A DNA stretch of 64,000 nt from a virus: IMG/VR virus record IMGVR_UViG_3300046163_000066, positions 62,001 through 126,000 of that record; one strand, written 5' to 3'. Of this stretch, positions 52,983-61,144 are shown in pieces (position 1 is the stretch's first letter; the number at the start of each line of letters is the position of its first letter). The notes beneath the pieces were generated by a model. The model did not search any database. It worked only from the letters and a program-made list of their open reading frames with translations, and was not told the DNA's origin. A program made the translations under genes and the position numbers.

Positions 52983-55811
52983 TCATGCGTCAGAATCACG
53001 CTTTTTATCGGATTTTGATTTCTGGATACTGGAATGTTTCTTTGATTTGTTTCCTGAAATCGGGGCTGATTCGGATGGGGCTGGAACAAAGGTTTCGGAT
53101 GCCTTATCCAAAGCCTCCAAAGAATCGAACCCTGTGGTTTCTTGGAAATCCCCAGCCAGAGTATCTTCTAAACCTTCACGCCATGCGGCTTGTTGGCGAC
53201 GACGTGTGCGAAGGCGACCTTGACGCTCCTTTAGTTTAAGAGTTTCACGATATTCTTCTTGCTGTGAGCGAACCCAATCCTCAATTTCTTCAGGTGTGAT
53301 TCCCAATTTGCCTGATTTGAGAATCTTGGCTTTATACCATTCGACGTTTTCAACTGTAACTCGGAGTCCCATACTTTGTAATTCTTTAGCAATCATAGAA
53401 TCTACACCATCAAACAACAGATAATCAACCCAAACACGGGCTTCACGACCTGTGGTTCCCTGAATGATATACGGTTGGAATCCTGTGACTGAAATTGTAT
53501 TGTTGCCGAGTGTGGTTTCCACAGTTAGTGATTTAATGGCCGCTTGACCCTTACTTGTGGTATCAACTTCCCCACCAAACAACACCAAACCATCCAAAAA
53601 TGGAGTCATATTGCGAGAAATGTATAAACTGCTTTTAGCATCGGAATCAATTCCTACAAACTGGTCGGTTTGGTCGAGATATGCAACTTGCGTAGGAGGT
53701 TGTCGGTCGAAAGCAGAATTACAAGAAACAAGACTACCTCCTGTGGTATCTGCAAACGTAAAAATCCATTGGTCTCTGTCAGCATCCCATCGGGCAGAAA
53801 CTGGTCGGCGGGTGGTTGAACTGCCACCATCAATAGCGTTATTGAGAGATTGTCCAACTGAAATTAGGTCAATAGGCTGGGGTGGGTTCGGAGGAAAACC
53901 CAGAACAAACTTAGGTGGATTCTGATTGGTAATGCCCATAGTGAGTGTTCCAAAATCATACATGAAAATCACGGGTCCGACACCTGTGGAATATCCCAAA
54001 AATCCATAAGCGATGTTAGCAGGAAAACCAACTGGTAATTCATTTTTGTTAGAAGTTCCATATTGATAATAATTCGGAGACTGACTCGGAACTAAGAAAT
54101 TGAGTGGGTCTGGTTGAAGCCCTCCAAGTGTGGGGTCTCTTTCAAGTAAGACCTCCAATTCACGGTCTGCATAAGATTGATAATCCAGCATATCGGCTGT
54201 GGCTCGTTCTGGGTCTGCCAACTGAACCTCATACACATCTAACTGTTTAGCGACGGCTTCATCTTGGCGACTGTAAGTTGCTTGTTGAACTGCTTTACCC
54301 AACCATTTTTCTGGAAGTGTGAATCCGGTGGCTGTTTCAAAACCACCACCCTTGACAGCGAAAGGAAATATCGCTTCAGATTTTGTTGGCCGAAAGTTTG
54401 GAGCCCCTAAATCAAAAGCACCTAAACAATACTGCCAGTTAGCAACATAGATTTCAGTAGAGGTTGTGGCTCCATGTGTGACGTTATCAATACCAATAGT
54501 AACAGAGGTAATGAATGGGTCTGGACTTTCTGAGAAAGTTGGCATAATAACCGTGCCATAAGCACCGTTAAGATTGTAAGCAGGTAATGAACCATCGAGA
54601 CCCCAATTTTTGTTGCCTAATGCGGTGTAAAGTTGATTTAGTCCTGTGCCAGCAGGTGGTGGTTCAGTATCTGGTTGCCAAAATCCAACGAAAGGCGTTG
54701 TGAAACTTACTCCACCTGCCCCATCATCAGCGATGGCCTCTCCAGTTAGATTCATACACATAGTTGTAGCAGTTCCATCGCCAGTCAAATCTGCAAGAGT
54801 CATAGGGAAGGGTCCACCGTTGGTAACAACAAGGTCATGGATTCGACTGATGTAATACCCGTTGTCAATTGTAGTAAGTTCTGGAAAGTTGTATGTGAGA
54901 TACGGAGAAGCGGTGGTGTTGATACCACAAGCCTCATCTTCAATGGCTTTAGCATTTGGTTTGAGAGGCGAAACTCCGGGCAAATATCTGCCGATGTGGT
55001 TGGCTTGGTCTCCTTTCCAAGAAGCGGTAAAACTGAGACCAGCCTCAAAAAATATACCTGTATATGGAGTTTGGGCTTGCTTACCACCGGGAACCGCAGC
55101 AATAGTTGAAATCACAAAAGAGGTCTCAAGGATGAAGGTCAATTTACTTATCCAACCAGAGTAATTTTGTGATGTCGTCATCCCTTCAGAAGCAGCAATT
55201 CTTTGATGACCTGCTGCATAAACAACCAATTCTGGTTTTCCACCAGTAACAGGACCAAACTTAGCCACATCTACTGCATAAACTCCGGGTGTGCTATCCG
55301 AACCAAGACCTGTCAAATCAGGCTCTACTTCGTAGGGCATCCGACAAAGATAGGTGAAAAAGGCATTTTCAATGGAACTAAACGGTTGGTCAAGAAATTG
55401 TCCTTCAATAATCCCCGGTGTAACCCAAAACTTTCGGCGGTCATTAGCGTAACCTTCAGGTTCGGGGATGGGAACATCAGGGGGTGCTACCATACCAATG
55501 TTGTGCGCTCGAACAAAAGTTATGAAACCATCCCAAGCCCATGCTCCAGTCCCGCCATTAAGTTCTCCAAAAAAGGCACGATAACTTCCTGTAATAATGT
55601 AGAAATCATTGGCATAAGTGGTGCTTCTGATAATAACATCAAACTCTGAATAATCTGTATCAGCAAAACTGGGAATCCGAATGTCGCCGTTGCTTCGATT
55701 GTCACCACCAGCATTAAAAAGATTGGTATCTCCAAGTGTCAGAACTTGGTCCCATGCAAAAAAATGCGGATTAGGAAACTTTTTGGTGTCTAAATCGTAA
55801 GCCAATCCCAA
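52983..55811 (-). CDS. Giant capsid/spike-family protein (942 aa)
   Basis: Probably a TTG start (CAGGAG 9 nt upstream, same context as the TTG at 7285). About 800 residues of beta-rich, Thr/Gly/Pro-rich sequence without Cys clusters precede the family's C-terminal signature: L-L-F-D-G-V-D-S-M-I-A-K-E-L, V-E-N-V-E-W-Y-K. A long basic/acidic helical tail follows, ending K-K-R-D-S-D-A. It looks like a large spike or penton-like protein that plugs into the lattice through the shared domain. Directly follows a family member lacking that C-terminal part. Confidence 0.85.
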   Translation of the reverse strand: MGLAYDLDTKKFPNPHFFAWDQVLTLGDTNLFNAGGDNRSNGDIRIPSFADTDYSEFDVIIRSTTYANDFYIITGSYRAFFGELNGGTGAWAWDGFITFVRAHNIGMVAPPDVPIPEPEGYANDRRKFWVTPGIIEGQFLDQPFSSIENAFFTYLCRMPYEVEPDLTGLGSDSTPGVYAVDVAKFGPVTGGKPELVVYAAGHQRIAASEGMTTSQNYSGWISKLTFILETSFVISTIAAVPGGKQAQTPYTGIFFEAGLSFTASWKGDQANHIGRYLPGVSPLKPNAKAIEDEACGINTTASPYLTYNFPELTTIDNGYYISRIHDLVVTNGGPFPMTLADLTGDGTATTMCMNLTGEAIADDGAGGVSFTTPFVGFWQPDTEPPPAGTGLNQLYTALGNKNWGLDGSLPAYNLNGAYGTVIMPTFSESPDPFITSVTIGIDNVTHGATTSTEIYVANWQYCLGAFDLGAPNFRPTKSEAIFPFAVKGGGFETATGFTLPEKWLGKAVQQATYSRQDEAVAKQLDVYEVQLADPERATADMLDYQSYADRELEVLLERDPTLGGLQPDPLNFLVPSQSPNYYQYGTSNKNELPVGFPANIAYGFLGYSTGVGPVIFMYDFGTLTMGITNQNPPKFVLGFPPNPPQPIDLISVGQSLNNAIDGGSSTTRRPVSARWDADRDQWIFTFADTTGGSLVSCNSAFDRQPPTQVAYLDQTDQFVGIDSDAKSSLYISRNMTPFLDGLVLFGGEVDTTSKGQAAIKSLTVETTLGNNTISVTGFQPYIIQGTTGREARVWVDYLLFDGVDSMIAKELQSMGLRVTVENVEWYKAKILKSGKLGITPEEIEDWVRSQQEEYRETLKLKERQGRLRTRRRQQAAWREGLEDTLAGDFQETTGFDSLEALDKASETFVPAPSESAPISGNKSKKHSSIQKSKSDKKRDSDA

Positions 55812-55815
55812 AGTT

Positions 55816-56307
55816 TCACACTCCTGTTGTTTCCCACTCAAAAAAGTCTTGAGGGTCTGTGGGGAAATCCTCAATGGGTTCAACTAAAGCGTTAGAAATA
55901 AAATAAGTGACGTTCCAGTTCGTTCCGGGTGGAATCTCAATTGGAATCCAATTTTGAAGAACTGGAGAAGCAGAAGATGAAATCGGATATGGGGCTGCTG
56001 TGCCTGACATCCCTTGTGCATCTCGACCATCAAGAGTTTGATAGTAAGCCGTGGATTCTACCACGATGTTCACGAAACCACCGGGTTTCCAGTTGTTAGC
56101 CAAACCGTAAATGCCGGGAGTGCTACCAATGTATTGAAGAACCAAAAACTCATCGCCCTTTGTTGTTAAACGATTGGTAATGGTGGCAGTTCCAATTTTA
56201 GAATAGAACACAGATTGAGGGCGATTTTCCAAAAGTTCTATGTCTTTCGGTGGTAGATTGCCGAGGTCGGCTACAACCCATTGAAAACCTTGACGACGAA
56301 CTGACAT
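55816..56307 (-). CDS. Truncated capsid/spike-family paralogue
   Basis: 163 aa from M-S-V-R-R-Q-G-F-Q-W. It has the N-terminal and middle family motifs (F-L-V-L-Q-Y, Y-Y-Q-T-L-D) but ends before the D-G-P-D-x-L-I and W-Y-K-R block. That block appears at the end of the next gene. GGAGGA precedes the ATG. Either a genuine short form or the front half of a split protein. Confidence 0.82.
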   Translation of the reverse strand: MSVRRQGFQWVVADLGNLPPKDIELLENRPQSVFYSKIGTATITNRLTTKGDEFLVLQYIGSTPGIYGLANNWKPGGFVNIVVESTAYYQTLDGRDAQGMSGTAAPYPISSSASPVLQNWIPIEIPPGTNWNVTYFISNALVEPIEDFPTDPQDFFEWETTGV

Positions 56308-56311
56308 TGAA

Positions 56312-56671
56312 TCAATCCTCCAAACCGTAAGCACGGCGTAATTGTTTTCTAATCTTTTCTAATTCCTCTTCGGCATTGTTAAGCAAACGAGATTGGTTGC
56401 CTTGAATGTTGCGTCGAATCGGGTCGGCTTCAGGAATAAGTGTGGGAGCAGAACCTTCGGGGCGGATTTGTGAAACCCAATCTGGAGTTCCAGATGGATG
56501 AGCAATTTCGGAAGGTGTAACTTTCGGCTCTGGAGTTCGTTGTCGTTGAGTGGGGTCTGCACGTTTTCGTGTGTCTTGAAGACCTGTGCGTTCACCTTGC
56601 GCTTGGCGACGAAGTTTATCTCTGGCTTGTTGAGCCGCAACAGCCTTTTTCAAACTGTCGTCAGAGTCCAT
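56312..56671 (-). CDS. Basic, Pro/Arg-rich helical protein
   Basis: 119 aa, strongly charged, with Arg/Gln-rich helices at both ends and a Pro-rich middle. Leads the operon of the two family proteins. Possible capsid-binding or DNA-binding peptide. Confidence 0.8.
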   Translation of the reverse strand: MDSDDSLKKAVAAQQARDKLRRQAQGERTGLQDTRKRADPTQRQRTPEPKVTPSEIAHPSGTPDWVSQIRPEGSAPTLIPEADPIRRNIQGNQSRLLNNAEEELEKIRKQLRRAYGLED

Positions 56672-56694
56672 GTAGAAACCTATACGGTTTCTGC

Positions 56695-56703
56695 TACTTA
56701 AAC
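56695..56703 (-). promoter_or_regulatory. TATA-like promoter, 28 nt from start at 56671
   Basis: GTTTAAGTA followed by GCAGAA. Confidence 0.76.
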
Positions 56704-56715
56704 CTTCGTAGAATC

Positions 56716-58155
56716 TTAACGACGGTCGCCTTGACGGGTTGCTTTTGCATCGCCTTCATTACGGAATCCGGGCTTGGCATAGTTCTTAGCCTTTTGTCGG
56801 CGGTCGTTAGCGATAGCACCTTTCTTGCCATCAACATTTACTTGGTAATTGGTGAATTGTCCTTTCTTGTTGCGTCGAACATATCGGCGTGTGCCGTCTT
56901 GAAGGGTCATGCGAGTGCGAGCCTCTGCTGATTTTGCGACATCAGTATTGACTCCACGTCCTTGCCTCTTGTTGTCTCCTTGTCTAACAGGAATTGCATC
57001 TCCTTCGTTGCGGTATCCGGGCTTGGCATAATTCTTAGCCTTCATGCGTCGGTCAATAGCAGCGGCTCCCTTCTTACCATCAACATTGACTTGATAAGTA
57101 GTGAATTGTCCCTTGTTGTTGCGACGAACATACTTACGAGTGCCACCAGCAGTTGTCATACGGGTGCGAGGTTGTGCCTCGAACTCAGCAGAGCCAATCC
57201 ATTGTGGAACTCCGTGTCCTGAATCAACAACTGTGGATTCTTCTCCAAAGGAGTTAGGAACTACTGGAAGACCCATTTCAGTTTCAGCCATCATTGTGCC
57301 AACGTCAGAGTAAGGGTGGTGATGATTCATAGAACCTGTCATACCTTTGGACTCATCTCGACGAGACTTGAGGCTTTGCTTGTGGTGTCCACGGTGTCGC
57401 ATACCGATTGATTCGTCATCACGGTCATTGTAGCCTTGTTCTGCGCTACCATACCATTGTGGAACTCCGTTGCTGGAGGACAAAGCAGAGTTGTCTCCGT
57501 ATGAGTTAGGGATAACTGGTTCCATTTGAGTTTCGATTGTTTCTGAACCGAAAACACTATCAATAGCGTTTTCAATGCTACGGGAAGCACGGTCAATCAT
57601 ACCGACTGGATTTGCGTCTCCTTGGTCCCTGTGTCCAGACTTAGCATAGTTTCGGGCATTCATGCGTCGGTCAATAGAAGCCGAGCCTTTCTTACCTGCG
57701 ATATTTACTTGGTAAGGTGTGAATTGTCCTTTCTTGTTACGACGAATGTATTTGCGAGTGCCGTCAGCAGTTGTCATAACGGTGCGGGGTCCTGTTCCTC
57801 CGTAGCCGGAGGCTTCAAAAGTTTCTGCGGAACCATACCATTGTGGAACTCCGTCTCCAGATTCCAAAGCAGATTCTTCTCCGTATGAGTTAGCGATTAC
57901 AGGAACTCCCATGTATTCTACTTCAGCACCCATAACGCCAGCGATTTCATCTTTCATTTCTTGTGTGGCTTCACCGATGGCTTCTCCACGTAGTTTTCCA
58001 AAGAGGAATAGTCCACCGCCGATAGCAGTTAATCCGAGAGTCAAATAACCAGCAGGACCGTAACAGCCCAAACCAGATAGTTCTTTCATTGAACGGTAGC
58101 CAAGCACGCCACCGCCGATAATCATTCCAGCACCTGCAATTGTTTTAGCATCCAT
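56716..58155 (-). CDS. Polyprotein-like TM protein with three basic repeats
   Basis: 479 aa from M-D-A-K-T. Two TM helices (about 6-22, 36-54). The rest alternates acidic PQW modules (residues 76-111, 204-239, 289-324) with basic ~65-residue repeats (124-185, 330-394, 413-479). Each basic repeat reads G-T-R-x-Y-x-R-R-N, K-G-Q-F-T, Y-Q-V-N, G-K-K-G, D-R-R, A-K/R-N-Y-A-K. A-x-E sites lie between the units (W-Y-G-S-A-E, K-S-A-E-A-R). This is how a precursor of DNA-condensing peptides would look. AGGTG lies upstream of the ATG. Confidence 0.85.
   Translation of the reverse strand: MDAKTIAGAGMIIGGGVLGYRSMKELSGLGCYGPAGYLTLGLTAIGGGLFLFGKLRGEAIGEATQEMKDEIAGVMGAEVEYMGVPVIANSYGEESALESGDGVPQWYGSAETFEASGYGGTGPRTVMTTADGTRKYIRRNKKGQFTPYQVNIAGKKGSASIDRRMNARNYAKSGHRDQGDANPVGMIDRASRSIENAIDSVFGSETIETQMEPVIPNSYGDNSALSSSNGVPQWYGSAEQGYNDRDDESIGMRHRGHHKQSLKSRRDESKGMTGSMNHHHPYSDVGTMMAETEMGLPVVPNSFGEESTVVDSGHGVPQWIGSAEFEAQPRTRMTTAGGTRKYVRRNNKGQFTTYQVNVDGKKGAAAIDRRMKAKNYAKPGYRNEGDAIPVRQGDNKRQGRGVNTDVAKSAEARTRMTLQDGTRRYVRRNKKGQFTNYQVNVDGKKGAIANDRRQKAKNYAKPGFRNEGDAKATRQGDRR
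56719..57786 (-). repeat. Three in-gene basic repeats
   Basis: Copies at about 57601-57786, 56974-57168 and 56719-56919. The last two are adjacent; the first is separated by two PQW modules and a His/Lys-rich spacer. Confidence 0.85.
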
Positions 58156-58188
58156 TTGTTGCACCTAACTTGGCATGAGTTGTTCTGA

Positions 58189-58197
58189 TACTTAAAG
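58189..58197 (-). promoter_or_regulatory. BRE/TATA promoter for gene starting at 58155
   Basis: CCGAAGT-CTTTAAGTA followed by TCAGAAC. 38 nt to the start. Confidence 0.82.
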
Positions 58198-58209
58198 ACT
58201 TCGGTAAAA

Positions 58210-58326
58210 TCAATTGTGGGGTGATTTCCGTCGAAACCACATTCCACACGCATGACAAACTAAAGTCTTAGAATCTACATCACATTGTCTTCGGCAGGGT
58301 CCTCCTACACGAATCCATTCAGACAT
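58210..58326 (-). CDS. Tiny Cys-rich protein (38 aa)
   Basis: M-S-E-W-I-R start with AGGAG 9 nt upstream. Cys at C-R-R-Q-C and C-H-A-C suggest one zinc site; basic C-terminus. Overlaps the stop of the 40-aa ORF upstream. Confidence 0.7.
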   Translation of the reverse strand: MSEWIRVGGPCRRQCDVDSKTLVCHACGMWFRRKSPHN

Positions 58327-58441
58327 GAGAATTAACTCCTTGACACAACCTTTCGTATTGTTCATCAGAACAGATTCCTCGATAATGCTGGAACTTAAGA
58401 GCAACAAGGAACAAGTATCTACTCAAGCGGGTGTGTAACAT
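58319..58441 (-). CDS. Tiny hypothetical protein (40 aa)
   Basis: M-L-H-T-R-L start with GGTGA 5 nt upstream, overlapping the end of the 82-aa gene. Contains two Cys and an aromatic/basic middle. Its stop overlaps the next start (ATGTCTGA). Supported only by ribosome site and overlaps. Confidence 0.6.
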   Translation of the reverse strand: MLHTRLSRYLFLVALKFQHYRGICSDEQYERLCQGVNSHV

Positions 58442-58667
58442 CCTTATCACCAAGAGTCCAACGCAAAGTTTTGATTACTCCTTCCAATGCTTTTTTGTTG
58501 CGAGCCGCTTCTTTCATTACTGTGCGATTGTTTCGTTCTCTGGCTTCAAAGAATGTGTTCACCCAATAATTTTGTTTTCGCTCGGCAGCATACAGCATCT
58601 CTTCAATTTCATCCCATGTTCTTGCATAAGAAAAATGCTCGGAATCTTGGTGGTCGCTCAATGTCAT
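58419..58667 (-). CDS. Small helical protein
   Basis: 82 aa, charged helices, heptad-like. No TM or Cys. First gene of a three-gene run of overlapping tiny genes. Confidence 0.78.
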   Translation of the reverse strand: MTLSDHQDSEHFSYARTWDEIEEMLYAAERKQNYWVNTFFEARERNNRTVMKEAARNKKALEGVIKTLRWTLGDKDVTHPLE

Positions 58668-58707
58668 TATACATCAATCCAGTATGGTAATCTGGAAGGT
58701 GTGCTGA

Positions 58708-58716
58708 TACTTAAAA
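58708..58716 (-). promoter_or_regulatory. TATA-like promoter for gene starting at 58667
   Basis: TTTTAAGTA followed by TCAGCA. 45 nt to the start. Confidence 0.72.
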
Positions 58717-58722
58717 CTTCGC

Positions 58723-58995
58723 TTACTCTTCTGATTCAGAAGGTTCTGAGACAGGAGAGGTGGTTGCAGAAGAAATCCTTTCAGACTTGTTCAATGCGGA
58801 GGCGATGTAAATGAGAGTTTCCATAGTCAAGGCTTCCAAATTGACTTTGGCTCGACCAGACTTTTCATTTCGATTGTTCCATGAAGCAACGCTACGTTTG
58901 TTAAGAGAACTGAGTCTCTTACCTACATATTCTTGTAGTTGTTTTCGGCTGCAAAGCACACGCATTTGGGCTGGTGTCATACGACGGGGGTTCAT
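58723..58995 (-). CDS. Small basic helical protein
   Basis: 90 aa from M-N-P-R-R-M. Arg/Lys-rich helices, Ser/Glu-rich tail. Possible nucleic-acid binder. Start is 27 nt from the TATA centre; the longer frame reaches into the box. Confidence 0.78.
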   Translation of the reverse strand: MNPRRMTPAQMRVLCSRKQLQEYVGKRLSSLNKRSVASWNNRNEKSGRAKVNLEALTMETLIYIASALNKSERISSATTSPVSEPSESEE

Positions 58996-59017
58996 AGTAG
59001 TTGTATAGGTTTTCACT

Positions 59018-59026
59018 TACTTAAAA
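59018..59026 (-). promoter_or_regulatory. TATA-like promoter, 27 nt from start at 58995
   Basis: TTTTAAGTA followed by AGTGAA. Overlaps the stop of the 37-aa membrane gene. Confidence 0.78.
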
Positions 59027-59134
59027 CTTCTTTTCAGCATTATTGACACGCCAACTTTCAATGAACAACCAACCAAATAATGTCAGAAATATCCCTGCCA
59101 CAAAAATTGCTGCGAACCAATCTGCATCATTCAT
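59021..59134 (-). CDS. Tiny single-TM protein (37 aa)
   Basis: M-N-D-A-D-W start; TM helix about 7-27, then W-R-V-N-N-A-E-K-K-F. Overlaps the upstream tiny gene by 4 nt, with GGAG about 10 nt before the ATG. Confidence 0.72.
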   Translation of the reverse strand: MNDADWFAAIFVAGIFLTLFGWLFIESWRVNNAEKKF

Positions 59135-59229
59135 AGTATTTCATCTCCAAAAAACCAAGACCACGGAAACATCAACAACCAACCAACTGCACTAAACAGA
59201 TTCAAGAAGAGATTTACAAGAAACCTCAT
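59131..59229 (-). CDS. Tiny single-TM protein (32 aa)
   Basis: M-R-F-L-V-N start; almost wholly hydrophobic with several Trp/Phe. AGG lies upstream of the ATG. It sits 33 nt after the TSP3 gene in the same operon. Like the next gene, probably a membrane micro-protein. Confidence 0.65.
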   Translation of the reverse strand: MRFLVNLFLNLFSAVGWLLMFPWSWFFGDEIL

Positions 59230-59262
59230 CCGTCATTACCTGCCGTGTAGTGTAGTGGAAAC

Positions 59263-60946
59263 TTAGAGTTCCAACTCATCGAGGATGCCGTCGTTATCAT
59301 CGTCGTCATCCAAGTGGTCGGAAAGTCCGTCGTTGTCGTGGTCGAATTGACCGGTAGCATCGTTTCCGTCGTTCTGCTCGAACCAATCGGAAAGGCCATC
59401 GTTGTCGTCATCGAGGTCAGACAAGTCCCAGATACCATCGTTATCGTGGTCGTAACGGTATGATGAGAATGCTCCACCGACTTCATCAACGTCAAGAATG
59501 TTGTCGTTGTCATCGTCGTCATCCACAGCATCGTTTAGACCGTCGTTATCGTGGTCACGCATAGCGGAAGAACCGTTGTCGTAAAGGTCTTTGTAGTTGT
59601 CAATACCATCGTTATCAATGTCCAAGTCGAAACGGTCTTCAATACCGTCGTTGTCATGGTCATAAATGTCGGTGTTATCGTTACCATCATTGACTTCTTC
59701 ACGGTCATTTAGACCGTCGCCATCGTCATCGTCATCTTCGGCATCATTGATACCGTCGTTGTCGTGGTCCAGAGGTGAATCATCCATTGAATCAGGGATT
59801 CCATCGTTATCGTCATCGTTGTCGAGGTCATCAGGAATGCCGTCTCCATCGTTGTCGTTATCGCCAGACTGGTCTTGGTTGTCAAGTTGTTGGTCTTGCT
59901 GTGTATCAGTTTGTTGTCCCTGTTGGCCTTGCTGACCATTCTGGGTTTGACCTTGCTGTTGTTGGCTTTGCCCGTTTTGGTTTTGACCATTCTGTTCTTC
60001 GGCTTGTTGTTCCGATTGCTGACCGCCTTGCTGACCACCTTGTTGTTGTTGGCCTTGACCATTATCTTGTTGTTGTCCTTGCTGACCTTGCTGACCTTGT
60101 TGGGATTGACCCTGCTGACCCTGTTGGCCTTGTTGTCCTTGTTGTCCCTGTTGGCCTTGCTGTCCTTGCTGTCCTTGCTGTCCTTGTTGTCCTTGTTGTC
60201 CCTGACCTTGACCTTGTTGTTGGCCTTGTCCTTGACCTTGACCTTGACCTTGACCCTGCCCTTGTCCTTGACCTTGGCCCTGTCCCTGTCCTTGTCCCTT
60301 GTCCTTGTCCTTGTCCTTGACCTTGACCCTGACCTTGACCCTGACCCTGACCTTGACCTTGCCCCTGTCCTTGTCCTTGACCCTGCCCTTGTCCTTGTCC
60401 CTGTCCTTGACCTTGACCTTCACCTTGTCCTCCAGCGTCGGATTCTCCGCCACCTTCTGTGCCACCATCGCCGTTACCGGCTTGGGACTCTTGGAAATCG
60501 GGGTCATAAGCATCGGGGATTCCATCTCCATCGGAGTCAGAATACTCACCATCGTTAGGGTCGGTTGGGAATTGGTCAGTAGAGTCAGGCTTACCGTCGC
60601 CATCAGTATCTGCGTTGTTCGGGTTAGTTCCCTTTGCATATTCTTGAGCGTTGGTTAGACCATCGTTATCTGGGTCCGCATTTCCATCACCGCCATTGGT
60701 GGGATTTAGACCATTACTGACTTCCCATCCATCGGGAAGGCCATCTCCATCGGAGTCGGCATTGTTCATATTGGTGCCATGAGTTTGTTCTTCAGAGTTG
60801 GTCAAACCATCTCCATCCCAATCAGCCCCACCATCGGAAGGGTCGAGTGGGTCAGAACCATCGGCGGCTCCAACACCTGCGCTCATAACGAGCATCAGGG
60901 TAGTCAGTAGTGCAAGCATCGTATTTTTGAATCTGTTATTTTTCAT
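59263..60946 (-). CDS. Secreted Asp-rich TSP3-type calcium-binding protein with Gly-Gln linker, frameshifted
   Basis: N-terminal frame from 60946: signal peptide (1-~27, hydrophobic core then V-G-A-A), then D-x-D-x-D-G calcium repeats of TSP3 type up to about residue 150. The linker of G-Q units is entered in one frame and left in another: one 7-nt unit (GGG instead of GG, near 60297) breaks the 6-nt periodicity. Skipping that G restores G-Q-G-Q, then Q-G-Q repeats and ~200 residues of D-H-D-N-D-G-type repeats. Span is 3n+1, ~560 aa. Likely a surface or matrix protein. Confidence 0.86.
60060..60420. repeat. Short tandem repeats encoding (Gly-Gln)n and (Gly-Gln-Gln)n
   Basis: Units of 6 nt (CCTTGT/CCTTGA/CCCTGT on the plus strand) and 9 nt. 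A single 7-nt unit near 60297 shifts the frame. Slippage-prone. Confidence 0.9.
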
Positions 60947-61144
60947 AGTAATCGTTTTCCTATAATGTGTTGTTCATAGGGAACCCTCTGTTCCCTCTAA
61001 TAACCAATAGGACTAATCAACTATTTAAAGGTTAGGAGAGATTGTATCACGATTCAACTAACAGGGCTGATTTTACATTAAACCTGCTTACCTCTGCCGT
61101 CTTACCTCTAAAACGGTGGTTGGGTGTTCGTCGAACCCTTACAA
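60947..61144. other. Longest gene-free stretch in the window
   Basis: Holds the TSP3 leader with a 7-bp hairpin (60978-60996, AGGGAAC/GTTCCCT), a TATA box, and ~110 nt of otherwise featureless sequence with a weak bulged hairpin at 61122-61138 after the 61145 gene. Confidence 0.6.
61022..61030 (-). promoter_or_regulatory. TATA-like promoter for the TSP3 gene
   Basis: CTTTAAATA, 80 nt from the start at 60946. The predicted transcript would begin near the 60978-60996 hairpin. Confidence 0.72.

Noticed and set aside
60060-60420. CRISPR-like regular repeats
   Set aside because: Periodicity is 6-9 nt with no spacers; it is a coding Gly-Gln tract.
59666-60658. Long plus-strand frames rich in Leu, Ser and Thr
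   Set aside because: Antisense shadows of the Asp/Gly/Gln repeat gene; no promoter or ribosome site, composition dictated by the repeat.
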